23,008 nucleotides of DNA from Butyricicoccus sp. (GCA_020025885.1 JAHHRJ010000036.1:1-23008), one strand, 5' to 3'; numbered from the stretch's first letter, positions 1 to 8,467 are shown. Made by a program: numbers and translations. The notes: generated from the letters alone by a model not told the origin.

Positions 1-53
1 ATTGCTATTTTGTTGAAATAAACCAGCTGTGCGGACTTTTCAGAAACGCTCTA
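1..53 (+). mobile_element. possible right end of an insertion sequence
   Basis: The window opens in a reading frame that ends at TAA 19-21 (last residues IAILLK), which could be the tail of a transposase, although six residues prove nothing. About 13 bases later comes a segment that, read inward from 53, starts TAGAGCGTTTCTGAAAAGT. This resembles the terminal sequence at 22922 (TAGGCCTTGTCTGAAAAAT) at about 13 of 17 positions and likewise starts in a CTAG. Read together, the 3' end of an IS is plausible. Bases 54-162 hold no convincing gene. Confidence 0.25.
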
Positions 54-162
54 GCCCTAATATAAATTGATAAAGTATTTATGAAACGCATCGATAAAGA
101 GCTTCGTGCACTGGTCCAGACACTGGGAAGTGGTTGCGCTCACTCAAATGTTGTATGAAGCA

Positions 163-204
163 TAAAAAAATCCCTGATCAGCACCAGCAGGAGCAAGATC
201 AGGA
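163..204 (-). terminator. rho-independent terminator of fabD
   Basis: On the minus strand a 7-bp stem (CCTGATC at 173-179 paired with GATCAGG at 197-203) is followed by a run of seven T's (164-170). It lies about 40 bases after the fabD stop codon and is oriented to end the leftward transcript. Confidence 0.75.
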
Positions 205-244
205 GTAAGGAGGATTTCAAATTGCTTGGTTCAATTTTATCATA

Positions 245-1165
245 TTAAGCGATCTCAGAAATAGAACCGATTTCAGCAACTGTCTCAGCTGTTTTGATGA
301 CAAATTCTTTGCTGATTTTCTTTGCAAATCCAGCAAGTGTCTTTCCGGGGCCAATTTCTACACCAGAGCACAAGCCGGCTTCCATTCCGTTTGCAACCAG
401 TGTTTTCCAGCGCACAGGAGAGCACATATGCTGTTCCAAATGTGCAGGCAGATCAGAGACATCCAACAAGCCGCCGGTTACATTGGTATAGATCGGGAGA
501 GTAGGGGTGTGAACGGTTAAGTTTTGCGCAAAGGCACGAAGCTCCTTTGCGGCATCTGCCATCAGGGAAGTGTGAAATGCACCGCTGACAGCAAGAGGCA
601 TTGCACGGCGTGCACCGGCTTCCTTGCAGGCTGTGATCGCTTGATCAACGGCGGTACGCTCACCTGCAATCACAAGCTGATTGGGGCAGTTATAATTGAC
701 AGGGAATACAACACCAGAAACAGAAGCGCAAGCCTGCTCGACTGCTTCATCAGAAAGTCCCAGAATGGCAGCCATACACCCATCCATAGAATCGGCAGTT
801 TGCTGCATCAGCTGTCCGCGACGGTGTACCAGTCGAATGCCGTCTTCAAAGTTCAGAATACCAGAGGCAACAAGGGCAGTATATTCGCCAAGCGAGAAGC
901 CAGCACAGGCGGCAAACGAAACCCCTGCATCCTGAAGTGCAGCATAAGCAGCGAAAGAGTGGGTGAAGATCGCAATTTGTGAATGAACCGTACGATTTAA
1001 CTCTTCTTGTGTGCTCTCAAAGCATAGTTTTGCAACATCCATTTGTGTGACCGCAGAAGCGCGATCAAAGATCTCTTTGGCAGCTGTGTTGTTCTCATAT
1101 AGGTCTTTTCCCATCTGAGGATGCTGTGCACCTTGCCCCGGAAAAAATGCAAATCCGTATTCCAT
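245..1165 (-). CDS. fabD: malonyl-CoA:ACP transacylase FabD
   Basis: FabD moves malonyl from CoA to the acyl carrier protein in the cytoplasm, supplying extender units for type II fatty acid synthesis. The 306-aa protein has the N-terminal GQGAQ motif (10-14), the nucleophile elbow GFSLGE with Ser91, and the catalytic His198 in GAFHTS. The length matches the family. The frame stays open far upstream, but the start at 1165 is chosen because GGAGGAG lies about nine bases before it and the protein then begins at the usual FabD N-terminus; a longer version would add about 138 unrelated residues. fabD is usually inside the fab operon between fabK and fabG, but here it is alone and divergent from fabH. 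It shares a control region with that operon and has its own terminator. Confidence 0.97.
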   Translation of the reverse strand: MEYGFAFFPGQGAQHPQMGKDLYENNTAAKEIFDRASAVTQMDVAKLCFESTQEELNRTVHSQIAIFTHSFAAYAALQDAGVSFAACAGFSLGEYTALVASGILNFEDGIRLVHRRGQLMQQTADSMDGCMAAILGLSDEAVEQACASVSGVVFPVNYNCPNQLVIAGERTAVDQAITACKEAGARRAMPLAVSGAFHTSLMADAAKELRAFAQNLTVHTPTLPIYTNVTGGLLDVSDLPAHLEQHMCSPVRWKTLVANGMEAGLCSGVEIGPGKTLAGFAKKISKEFVIKTAETVAEIGSISEIA

Positions 1166-1243
1166 ACAATATACTCCTCCGCAACTCGTAGTTTTGAAAA
1201 CCACGTCTTTTTTGATATTTTTGGTTTTTCTGTGAAGAAAAGG

Positions 1244-1272
1244 TTGACATACCAGTTGCATCTTATTATAAT
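1244..1272 (+). promoter_or_regulatory. consensus sigma-A promoter of the fabH operon
   Basis: TTGACA at 1244-1249 and TATAAT at 1267-1272 are separated by exactly 17 bases, a perfect match to the housekeeping consensus. The expected start is near 1279, leaving a leader of about 130 nt before fabH. A small hairpin (ATCTGC 1320-1325 with GCAGAT 1333-1338) sits in that leader. Confidence 0.88.
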
Positions 1273-1294
1273 ATTGGGAGATTAATTTGTCAAT
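1265..1294 (-). promoter_or_regulatory. sigma-A promoter of fabD, overlapping the fabH promoter
   Basis: Read on the minus strand, TTGACA (1294-1289) is followed after 18 bases by TATAAT (1270-1265). The -10 box shares six bases with the -10 box of the rightward promoter, so two polymerases could not occupy the region together. The expected start is near 1258, about 90 nt before fabD. Confidence 0.75.
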
Positions 1295-1300
1295 CAAACT
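1284..1300. promoter_or_regulatory. candidate FabT-like (MarR family) operator
   Basis: The minus-strand sequence AGTTTGATTGACAAATT contains TTTG-N5-CAAA and closely resembles the palindrome bound by FabT, the MarR-family regulator of fatty acid synthesis in streptococci and relatives. It covers the -35 box of the fabD promoter and lies just after the predicted start of the fabH transcript, which suits a repressor acting on both. No regulator gene is in the window. The assignment rests on motif memory and position only. Confidence 0.45.
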
Positions 1301-1407
1301 ATTGTCGAAAATTTTTGTTATCTGCGAATTTGGCAGATTTTGGTGATATGAATACAAGAAATTTTTCTCGAAATAGAGTATTGTTTTAGAATACACATGC
1401 AAGGAGC

Positions 1408-2391
1408 GTGAACAAGATCGGTACGAAACTGATTGGTACGGGCAGCTATCTGCCAGAGCTGAAATTAACAAATGAAATGCTTGAATCAATGGTCGATACA
1501 AATGATGAATGGATTCAAAAGAGAACGGGCATTGCAGAGCGCCGTATTGCACAGAATATGGCAACTTGGGAGCTGGCACTGGAAGCAGGGCGCCGTGCGC
1601 TTGAAGATGCTGAGATCTCTGCGGATACTTTAGATCTCATTATCGTTGGAACGGTGACACCGGACTATTTTACACCATCCGTGGCATGTATGGTACAGGG
1701 AAAACTGGGCGCCGTCAATGCAATGGCGTTCGATCTGAGCGCGGCATGTTCAGGATTTGTCTATTGTTTGGAAGTTGCAGACAGCTTTGCAAAAGCTGGA
1801 AAGGCAAAGAATATCCTGATTATTTGCGCGGAAACACTTAGCCGCATTGTAGACTATAAAGATCGTTCAACCTGCGTTATTTTTGGAGATGGTGCAGGTG
1901 CGGCAGTTCTGAAAGCATCAAAAGAAGAAGATGGCATTCTTTCAACCTACATGCGTGCAGATGGCAGATTGGGAGAATGTCTCAAAGTGCGCGCACTTCC
2001 AGTAGAAGATCCGCTTGCAGAGCCAAGACACGCGCATGAAGATCGCTTTTTGAATATGGCAGGCAGCGAAGTGTTTCGGTTTACAGCGGCGGCGGTGCCC
2101 GAGGCGATTGATGCAGTATTAGAGCGTGCTAACATGGCGGCAAAACGAATCGACTGGTTTGTTCTGCATCAGGCAAACGTCCGCATTTTGAATATGATCA
2201 CAACGCGATATGGACTCGACCCTGACAGGGTCTATGTCAATATCGATCACTTTGGCAATACCTCAGGGGCAAGCGTGCCACTCTGTTTAGACGAAATGAA
2301 AAAGAATGGACAGCTCCAGCCGGGGCAATGTATTGTTGTATGCGGATTTGGTGGTGGATTGACTTATGGCGCGGCTGTCATCCGGATTTGA
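1408..2391 (+). CDS. fabH: 3-oxoacyl-ACP synthase III FabH
   Basis: FabH condenses an acyl-CoA primer with malonyl-ACP and so starts each fatty acid chain. The 327-aa product has the typical N-terminus (GTGSYLPE), the DEWI..RTGI primer-binding region, the active-site Cys114 in SAACSGF, a histidine in LHQAN and an asparagine in FGNTSGAS. It is the first gene of the operon. The start is unusual: GTG at 1408 is only one base after AAGGAG (1401-1406), closer than normal, and no better in-frame start exists between this point and the conserved domain. The true initiation site is therefore the least certain in the operon. The TGA stop abuts the fabK ribosome binding site. Confidence 0.95.
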   Translation: MNKIGTKLIGTGSYLPELKLTNEMLESMVDTNDEWIQKRTGIAERRIAQNMATWELALEAGRRALEDAEISADTLDLIIVGTVTPDYFTPSVACMVQGKLGAVNAMAFDLSAACSGFVYCLEVADSFAKAGKAKNILIICAETLSRIVDYKDRSTCVIFGDGAGAAVLKASKEEDGILSTYMRADGRLGECLKVRALPVEDPLAEPRHAHEDRFLNMAGSEVFRFTAAAVPEAIDAVLERANMAAKRIDWFVLHQANVRILNMITTRYGLDPDRVYVNIDHFGNTSGASVPLCLDEMKKNGQLQPGQCIVVCGFGGGLTYGAAVIRI

Positions 2392-2401
2392 GGAGGATAT
2401 G

Positions 2402-3358
2402 ATGAAGACCAGAATTACAGATCTGTTGGGAATTGAATACCCCATTTTTCAAGGTGCAATGGCATGGATCGCAGAAGGTACACTTGCGGCAGCCGTGAGC
2501 GAGGCTGGCGGTCTTGGTATTATCGCAGGCGGTGCAGCTCCGGTTGAAGTGATCCGTGCAGAGATTCAAAAAGCACGTGCAGCAACCAAAAAGCCAATTG
2601 GTCTCAATATTATGCTGCTCAGTCCCAACGCAGATGACCTGGCACAGCTTGCGATCGACGAAAAAATCGAGGTTGTAACAACAGGTGCTGGCAATCCGGC
2701 AAAATATATTCCAGCTTGGAAAGAAGCTGGGATCAAGGTGATTCCAGTCGTGGCTTCGGTGGCACTCGCAAAGCGCATGGAGCGCTCTGGTGCAGATGCA
2801 GTGATCGCAGAAGGCATGGAAGCGGGCGGACATATCGGTGAGACGACCACAATGGCACTCGTTCCACAGGTGGTAGATGCGGTGGAAATTCCGGTGATCG
2901 GCGCGGGTGGTGTCGGTGATGGCAGAGGTGTAGCATCTATGCTGATGCTGGGTGCAGAAGGCGTACAGTGCGGTACCATTTTTCTGACTGCGGAAGAATG
3001 TCAGATTTCGGACAAGTATAAAGAGCTGGTGCTCAAAGCAAGTGACATTTCAACAATGGTAACGGGTCGCGCAAATGGGCATCCAGTTCGTGCTTTGAAA
3101 TCTCCAGTCACACGCAAGTGTGCACAGCTGGAAAAGGCAGGCGATGACCGTTCTTTGGAAGAGATCGAAGAAATGACAGCGGGTTCTCTGCGTAAAGCAG
3201 TACAAGATGGCAACTTTGAAGAGGGAACCTTTATGGCGGGACAGATTGCAGGTATACTTCAGGAATCTGTGCCGTGTAAGGAAATTATAACAAAGTTGAT
3301 GCAGGGTGCACGTGAAGTGATCGCTGAGCGTGCCGCACGATTTGGAAAGGAAGGCTAA
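2402..3358 (+). CDS. fabK: enoyl-ACP reductase II FabK (FMN-dependent)
   Basis: FabK performs the last reduction of each elongation cycle using FMN and NAD(P)H. It is unrelated to FabI and is known to be insensitive to triclosan. The 318-aa product begins MKTRITDLLGIEYPIFQGAM, carries the EGMEAGGHIGETTTM segment containing the conserved histidine, and has the phosphate-binding run GAGGVGDGRG followed by GAEGVQCGT. Two adjacent ATGs (2399 and 2402) follow AGGAGG (2391-2396). The second has better spacing and gives the usual family N-terminus. No fabI or fabL is present in the window. Confidence 0.95.
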   Translation: MKTRITDLLGIEYPIFQGAMAWIAEGTLAAAVSEAGGLGIIAGGAAPVEVIRAEIQKARAATKKPIGLNIMLLSPNADDLAQLAIDEKIEVVTTGAGNPAKYIPAWKEAGIKVIPVVASVALAKRMERSGADAVIAEGMEAGGHIGETTTMALVPQVVDAVEIPVIGAGGVGDGRGVASMLMLGAEGVQCGTIFLTAEECQISDKYKELVLKASDISTMVTGRANGHPVRALKSPVTRKCAQLEKAGDDRSLEEIEEMTAGSLRKAVQDGNFEEGTFMAGQIAGILQESVPCKEIITKLMQGAREVIAERAARFGKEG

Positions 3359-3361
3359 AGC

Positions 3362-4093
3362 ATGGCAGTTGCAGTAATTACAGGTGGATCGCGCGGAATT
3401 GGCGCTGCGATTGCAGAAAAGCTGGCACAGCAGGGACATGATGTGGTAATCAACTGCGCATCTTCCGTGGAAAAGGCAGAAACTGTTGCGGAAAAATGCC
3501 GTGCATATGGCGTTCGTGCAGTGGCAAAGGCTTGGGATGTTGCAGATTTTGCAGGATGCGATCGCGCGTTGAAAGAAATCAAGGAGGAGCTGGGTGTTCC
3601 GGCTATCTTGGTCAACAATGCTGGTATTACACGAGACGGCCTACTGGTTCGCATGAGCGAAGAGCAGTTTGATGATGTTATTCGCATCAACTTGAAGGGT
3701 GCATTCAATATGCTTCGTCTATGCAGCGCAATGATGCTGCGTGCAAAGGCAGGACGCATTGTGAATATCAGCTCAGTTTCTGGTGTAGCTGGCAATGTAG
3801 GACAGGTGAATTATTCTGCCTCCAAGGCGGGACTGATTGGCATGACAAAATCGGCGGCAAAGGAACTCGGTAGCCGCGGGATCACAGTCAATGCAGTTGC
3901 ACCGGGATTTATTGAAACCGATATGACAGATGCTTTGCCAGAGGAAATCAAGGAAGGTGCAAAGAAGCAGATCGCACTGGGACGCTTCGGAAAGCCAGAA
4001 GAAATTGCAAATGTGGTCGCATTCCTTGCATCGGATGCGGCAGCATATGTAACAGGACAAGTCATTGTAACTGATGGCGGTATGGGGATATAA
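3362..4093 (+). CDS. fabG: 3-oxoacyl-ACP reductase FabG
   Basis: FabG reduces 3-oxoacyl-ACP to 3-hydroxyacyl-ACP with NADPH. This is a short-chain dehydrogenase of 243 aa with the Rossmann motif GGSRGIG near residues 8-14, NNAG in the middle, the catalytic Ser and YSASK pair, and the C-terminal VTGQVIVTDGGMGI ending typical of FabG. An AAGGAAGG site ends eight bases before the ATG. The gene begins three bases after the fabK stop codon, so the two are probably translated from the same message in close succession. Confidence 0.96.
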   Translation: MAVAVITGGSRGIGAAIAEKLAQQGHDVVINCASSVEKAETVAEKCRAYGVRAVAKAWDVADFAGCDRALKEIKEELGVPAILVNNAGITRDGLLVRMSEEQFDDVIRINLKGAFNMLRLCSAMMLRAKAGRIVNISSVSGVAGNVGQVNYSASKAGLIGMTKSAAKELGSRGITVNAVAPGFIETDMTDALPEEIKEGAKKQIALGRFGKPEEIANVVAFLASDAAAYVTGQVIVTDGGMGI

Positions 4094-4109
4094 CAGGAGG
4101 AGGTCTTTT

Positions 4110-5345
4110 ATGGAACGTGTAGTTGTTACAGGTATGGGTGCTATTACACCGATTGGAAATGATGTTTCGTCTTTCTGGGAAGGACTCAAAAACGGCAAAA
4201 ACGGTATTGGACCCATCACGCATTTTGATACAACCGACTATAAGGCAAAGCTTGCCGCAGAGGTTAAGGATTTTGATCCAACTGTATACATGGATAAGCG
4301 AGAGAGCAAGCGCATGGATCGGTATTGCCATTTTGCACTCGCAGCGGCAAAGCAGGCAGCGGCACAGGCAGGCATTGCAGAAGGTATGTTTGACCCATAT
4401 CGCGCAGGTGTATTCTTTGGCTCTGGCGTTGGTGGACTCGCTGTTTTTGAAGATGAATTCACCAAGCTGCTGGAAAAGGGACCGGGACGCGTTTCCCCGC
4501 TTTGCATCCCGGAAATGATCTCCAATATGGGTGCGGCACATATCTCGATGGCGCTGGGATTTAAGGGCGAATCTATTTGTCCAGTGACTGCGTGTGCAAC
4601 AGGCAACCATGCGATTGGCGAAGCGTATCGTGCGATTCGCCATGGATATCAGGATATTATGATTGCGGGTGGTGCAGAAGCCTCGATTATTCGCATAGCA
4701 ACCGCTGGATTCCAAAACATGAAGGCACTGCATACCGGTGAAGATCCGGACGCGGCATCCGTTCCATTTGATGCACGGCGCAGTGGATTTGTAATGGGTG
4801 AAGGTGCAGGTGCGCTGGTACTCGAAAGCCTGTCCCATGCAAAGGCGCGTGGTGCGGTCATTCTGGGTGAGATTGCCGGATATGGCGCAACCTCGGATGC
4901 ATATCATATCACTTCTCCTGATCCAGAAGGAACAAGCGGTGCACGTGCCATGCAGCTTGCAATGGCAGATGCAGATATGACCCCTGACCAGATTGATTAT
5001 ATCAACACGCATGGTACTTCAACCCCAATGAACGATAAGATCGAAACCTTGGCAATCAAGAAGGCGCTGGGAGAAGCGGCAGCAAATGTGCATATTTCTT
5101 CCACAAAGTCTATGACAGGACATTTGCTGGGAGCAGCAGGCGCAGTCGAAGCGATTGCTTGTCTGCTGGCAATGGAGCATGGTATTGTACCGCCGACCAT
5201 CAACTATAAGGAAGCAGATGCAGACTGCGACCTCAATATCACACCGAATCAAGCAGTCCAGAAGCCGATCCGTGCTGCGCTCAGCAACTCTCTGGGCTTT
5301 GGCGGACACAATGCAACACTCCTGTTCCGAAAGCTGGAGGATTAA
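4110..5345 (+). CDS. fabF: 3-oxoacyl-ACP synthase II FabF
   Basis: FabF is the chain-elongating condensing enzyme (Claisen condensation of acyl-ACP with malonyl-ACP). The 411-aa product begins MERVVVTGMGAITPIGND and carries the Cys of the VTACATGNHAIGEA segment, a His in NTHGTSTP and a second His in STKSMTGHLLGAAG, giving the Cys-His-His set. It ends with the NSLGFGGHNATLLF signature. The frame extends upstream into fabG, but the ATG at 4110 follows AGGAGGAGG at the right distance and gives the normal family N-terminus. Confidence 0.96.
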   Translation: MERVVVTGMGAITPIGNDVSSFWEGLKNGKNGIGPITHFDTTDYKAKLAAEVKDFDPTVYMDKRESKRMDRYCHFALAAAKQAAAQAGIAEGMFDPYRAGVFFGSGVGGLAVFEDEFTKLLEKGPGRVSPLCIPEMISNMGAAHISMALGFKGESICPVTACATGNHAIGEAYRAIRHGYQDIMIAGGAEASIIRIATAGFQNMKALHTGEDPDAASVPFDARRSGFVMGEGAGALVLESLSHAKARGAVILGEIAGYGATSDAYHITSPDPEGTSGARAMQLAMADADMTPDQIDYINTHGTSTPMNDKIETLAIKKALGEAAANVHISSTKSMTGHLLGAAGAVEAIACLLAMEHGIVPPTINYKEADADCDLNITPNQAVQKPIRAALSNSLGFGGHNATLLFRKLED

Positions 5346-5792
5346 ATGAAAACGAACGAATTAAAGGAACTTTCCATTGCGCTGATGGATGCTGTCAAGC
5401 AGCGTGGAGTTTCCGTATTTGATGTAAAAACAGAGGATTTTCAGCTGCACATTGAACTCCCAACAGTGGGGGTTGGTGTTGCCGCACCTGCCGCTGTGAT
5501 TCCAGCTGCACCAGTCGTGGAAACAGAAGCAGCAGCATCGCAGAAAGATGTATTTTCTGGAACACCTGTGGAAGCGCCGCTGGTTGGTGTGTTTTATAGT
5601 GCACCAGCACCGGAAGATCCACCTTTCATTGAAGTTGGACAGCAGGTGAAAAAGGGCGACACCCTATTTATTATTGAAGCGATGAAGACAATGAATGAAA
5701 TTGTGGCGCCTTGTGATGGCATGGTCAGCCGTGTTCTGGCGCAGAATGGAGACATGGTAGAGTACAAGCAGGTACTGGTTGTACTTGAGTAA
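5346..5792 (+). CDS. accB: biotin carboxyl carrier protein AccB
   Basis: AccB carries the biotin that shuttles carboxyl between the biotin carboxylase and carboxyltransferase parts of acetyl-CoA carboxylase. The 148-aa protein has an N-terminal segment of about 40 residues, an Ala/Pro/Val-rich flexible linker (about 41-65) and a biotinyl domain with the biotinylation motif EAMKTMNEI, Lys114. Its ATG directly follows the fabF stop codon with no intervening base. The ribosome binding site GGAGG lies inside the end of fabF, which suggests translational coupling. Confidence 0.96.
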   Translation: MKTNELKELSIALMDAVKQRGVSVFDVKTEDFQLHIELPTVGVGVAAPAAVIPAAPVVETEAAASQKDVFSGTPVEAPLVGVFYSAPAPEDPPFIEVGQQVKKGDTLFIIEAMKTMNEIVAPCDGMVSRVLAQNGDMVEYKQVLVVLE

Positions 5793-5804
5793 GGAGGGAA
5801 CTGC

Positions 5805-6227
5805 GTGCTAACCCAAGAACAAATTATGGAAATTATTCCACATCGTCCACCCATGCTTTTGGTGGATACCATTCAGGAAGTGACAGGGACTGGAGCCAAA
5901 GGAGAACTGCATTTGACTGGAGACGAGTTTTTCTTTCAGGGGCATTTTCCGGGCAACCCAATTATGCCAGCGGTATTCCAGCTGGAAGCACTGGCACAGG
6001 TTGGCGCAGTTGCGATCCTCTCTCAGGAACAGCACAAGGGAAAGACCGCTTTTTATACCAGCATTGATAAGGCCAAGTTTCGCCAGATGGTGCATCCGGG
6101 CGATGTGCTGACCCTTGAAGTAGAGCTGATCAAGATGCGTACACCGTTGGCAGTTGCTTATGGCAAAGCCTTTGTAAATGGCAAACTGGCATCAGAAGCC
6201 GAGATCAAGTGCTTTATTGGTGAATAA
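5805..6227 (+). CDS. fabZ: 3-hydroxyacyl-ACP dehydratase FabZ
   Basis: FabZ removes water from 3-hydroxyacyl-ACP to give the trans-2-enoyl intermediate. The 140-aa hot-dog-fold protein begins with IIPHRPPMLLVD, then has the catalytic helix region GHFPGNPIMPAVFQLEALAQ with its His and Glu. The usual Gly after the third Pro of this motif is Ala here (PAVFQ rather than PGV), a conservative change. Translation starts at GTG, supported by AAGGAGGG six bases upstream. No FabA or FabM homologue is visible, so the source of unsaturated acids is not explained by this window. Confidence 0.95.
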   Translation: MLTQEQIMEIIPHRPPMLLVDTIQEVTGTGAKGELHLTGDEFFFQGHFPGNPIMPAVFQLEALAQVGAVAILSQEQHKGKTAFYTSIDKAKFRQMVHPGDVLTLEVELIKMRTPLAVAYGKAFVNGKLASEAEIKCFIGE

Positions 6228-6242
6228 CATAGGTACAGAGAT

Positions 6243-7589
6243 ATGTTTCAAAAAATCTTAATTGCCAATCGCGGAGAAATTGCGGTACGCATCATTCGCG
6301 CTTGCCGTGATCTCGATATTATCTCAGTTGCGGTCTATTCGGAAGCGGATAAGGAAGCCTTGCATGCACAGATCGCAGATGAGTCGATTTGCATTGGACC
6401 AGCGAATCCACGAGATAGCTATCTTAATATGCAGAATCTGATCTCTGCGGCGCTTGCTTGTGGTGCACAGGCGATCCATCCAGGATTTGGTTTCCTTTCT
6501 GAAAATGCAGAGTTTGCAGAGCTTGCCATTAAATATGGTATTACATTTATTGGGCCAAAGCCACAGACCATTCGTTTGTTGGGCGATAAATCGAAAGCCA
6601 AGCAAACAGCCATTGCAGCTGGGGTTCCAGTCGCGCTTGGCTCAGACGGTGCAGTTTCCGATTTTGCAGAAGCAGAACAATGGGCGGAAAAGATCGGCTA
6701 TCCAGTCATGCTCAAGGCTTCGGCTGGCGGAGGCGGTAAAGGCATCCGCGTTGCACATACACACGCAGATCTGAAAAATGCTTATGATACGGCATCCAGT
6801 GAAGCACAGGCAAACTTTGGCGATGGAAGACTCTATATTGAGCGATATGTGGAAAATCCGCGCCATATTGAAGTACAGATCTTAGGCGATACACAGGGAA
6901 ATGTGGTGCATCTGTTTGAGCGTGAGTGCTCCATCCAGCGCCGCCATCAAAAACTGATCGAAGAAGCACCATCCTTTTTCCTTGATGTAAAAACACGTGA
7001 AAAAATCTGTGGTGCGGCACGCGACCTCGCAAAGCAGGTGGGTTATATCAATGCCGGAACGGTGGAATTTTTGGTCGATGACCACAAGAATTTTTTCTTC
7101 TGTGAGATGAATACCCGTATTCAGGTGGAACACCCCGTCACAGAACAGGTGACAGGGGTCGATCTTGTATGTGAGCAGATCAAAATTGCAGCAGGCGAGC
7201 CGCTTTCCTTTGCACAGGAAGATTTAGAGCTGCGTGGACATGCGATCGAATGCCGTATCAATGCAGAAGACCCTGCACGAAATTTTGCACCCTGTCCGGG
7301 GAAGATCCATGCCATGCATTTGGCAGGTGGTTCAGGTGTGCGCATGGATACGGCCGCATATCAAGGATATACCATTCCGCCGTTTTATGACAGCATGATT
7401 GGAAAGCTGATCGTAACAGGAACAGACCGTACACAGGCAATTGCACGTATGCGGCGTGCGCTTGCAGAAACGCTATTTGATGGTGTAACAACAAGCACAG
7501 ATTTTCAGCTGAAGTTATTGTCCTCAGATATCTTTGTCTCTGGGGCATTCCATACCAATTCGATTACCAATGGCGATTTTGACCGCTGA
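6243..7589 (+). CDS. accC: acetyl-CoA carboxylase, biotin carboxylase subunit AccC
   Basis: AccC uses ATP and bicarbonate to carboxylate the biotin on AccB. The 448-aa protein has the N-terminal biotin carboxylase domain (KILIANRGEIAVRIIRACR, then HPGFGFLSENAEFA), an ATP-grasp domain with the glycine-rich loop GGGGKGIRV, the conserved CSIQRRHQKLIEEAPS segment and EMNTRIQVEHPVTE, and a C-terminal domain with GHAIECRINAEDP. The length is normal for the family. The ribosome binding site is weaker than those of its neighbours. Confidence 0.96.
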   Translation: MFQKILIANRGEIAVRIIRACRDLDIISVAVYSEADKEALHAQIADESICIGPANPRDSYLNMQNLISAALACGAQAIHPGFGFLSENAEFAELAIKYGITFIGPKPQTIRLLGDKSKAKQTAIAAGVPVALGSDGAVSDFAEAEQWAEKIGYPVMLKASAGGGGKGIRVAHTHADLKNAYDTASSEAQANFGDGRLYIERYVENPRHIEVQILGDTQGNVVHLFERECSIQRRHQKLIEEAPSFFLDVKTREKICGAARDLAKQVGYINAGTVEFLVDDHKNFFFCEMNTRIQVEHPVTEQVTGVDLVCEQIKIAAGEPLSFAQEDLELRGHAIECRINAEDPARNFAPCPGKIHAMHLAGGSGVRMDTAAYQGYTIPPFYDSMIGKLIVTGTDRTQAIARMRRALAETLFDGVTTSTDFQLKLLSSDIFVSGAFHTNSITNGDFDR

Positions 7590-7603
7590 GAGGAGGGAAA
7601 GCA

Positions 7604-8467
7604 ATGCTGATCGATTTGTTTCAAAAAACCAGAACAACTTCTATGCAGATGAAAGCTTCCCAGACTCTGCCGGAAGAAAAACCGCAGATCGTGTGCAAAG
7701 GCTGCGGTACACAGCTGCAAGTGCGTAGTTATGGAAAAAATCTGTATGTATGTCCTTCTTGTGGACACTATGCCAGATTGCTGGCGCGTACCCGTGTGCG
7801 TATGACGGCAGACAAGGATTCTTTTCGTGAACTGTTTGGTAATATCTATCCCTGCAATCCGCTGGATTTTGAAGGATACAGCGAAAAAATTCAGGCTTTG
7901 CAGGAAAAGACGGGAATGCAGGATGCAGTCGTAACAGGCACCTGTACCATTGGAGGGATGCAAACCTGTCTCGGTATTATGGACAGCCATTTCCTCATGG
8001 CATCCATGGGTAGTGTGGTTGGCGAAAAGTTGACCCGTCTGTTTGAATATGCGACCCGCCTCGGGCTGCCAGTGATCCTGTTTACAGCATCAGGTGGTGC
8101 ACGTATGCAGGAAGGTATGTTTTCTCTCATACAGATGGCGAAGGTATCCGGTGCTGTGCGGCGGCATTCGGAAGCCGGACTTCTCTATATTACTGTGCTC
8201 ACTGACCCAACAACAGGTGGTGTAACCGCAAGTTTTGCATCGCTGGGTGATATTATTCTGGCAGAACCACGTGCAACCGTTGGGTTTGCAGGACGGCGCG
8301 TGATCGAAGGCACGATTGGCGAAAAGTTGCCGGATGATTTTCAGTCCGCAGAGTTCTTGCTTGCACACGGATTTTGTGATAAAATTGTACCACGTAACCA
8401 AATGCGGCATACATTGGAAACGCTGTTAAAATTGCATCAGCCACAGAGACAGGGGGATTCGATATGA
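7604..8467 (+). CDS. accD: acetyl-CoA carboxylase carboxyltransferase subunit beta AccD
   Basis: AccD is one half of the carboxyltransferase that passes carboxyl from biotin to acetyl-CoA. The 287-aa protein begins with a four-cysteine zinc ribbon (CKGC and CPSC, about 15 residues apart), followed by the crotonase-like fold with FTASGGARMQEG and the TDPTTGGVTASFASLGD run. AGGAGGG precedes the ATG. Its end overlaps the accA start by four bases (ATGA), the usual sign of coupled synthesis of two subunits needed in equal amounts. Confidence 0.96.
   Translation: MLIDLFQKTRTTSMQMKASQTLPEEKPQIVCKGCGTQLQVRSYGKNLYVCPSCGHYARLLARTRVRMTADKDSFRELFGNIYPCNPLDFEGYSEKIQALQEKTGMQDAVVTGTCTIGGMQTCLGIMDSHFLMASMGSVVGEKLTRLFEYATRLGLPVILFTASGGARMQEGMFSLIQMAKVSGAVRRHSEAGLLYITVLTDPTTGGVTASFASLGDIILAEPRATVGFAGRRVIEGTIGEKLPDDFQSAEFLLAHGFCDKIVPRNQMRHTLETLLKLHQPQRQGDSI

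Noticed and set aside
81..163. Small ORF MKRIDKELRALVQTLG.. or a relic frame ending MLYEA
   Set aside because: No ribosome site and no recognisable family. It could be a degraded gene tail but I cannot support it.
206..244. AAGGAGG at 207-213 as the start of a rightward gene
   Set aside because: No suitable start codon or frame follows; it faces the end of fabD.
1301..1407. A riboswitch in the fabH leader
   Set aside because: Only one short hairpin is visible in about 130 A+T-rich bases, with no known aptamer motif.
1166..1579. Longer fabD starting near 1579
   Set aside because: The additional residues are low-quality sequence covering the divergent promoters and part of fabH, and a strong ribosome site supports 1165.
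4062..5012. Leftward 316-aa ORF opposite fabF
   Set aside because: Antisense shadow with abundant Cys/His/Arg and no family features; fabF is certain.
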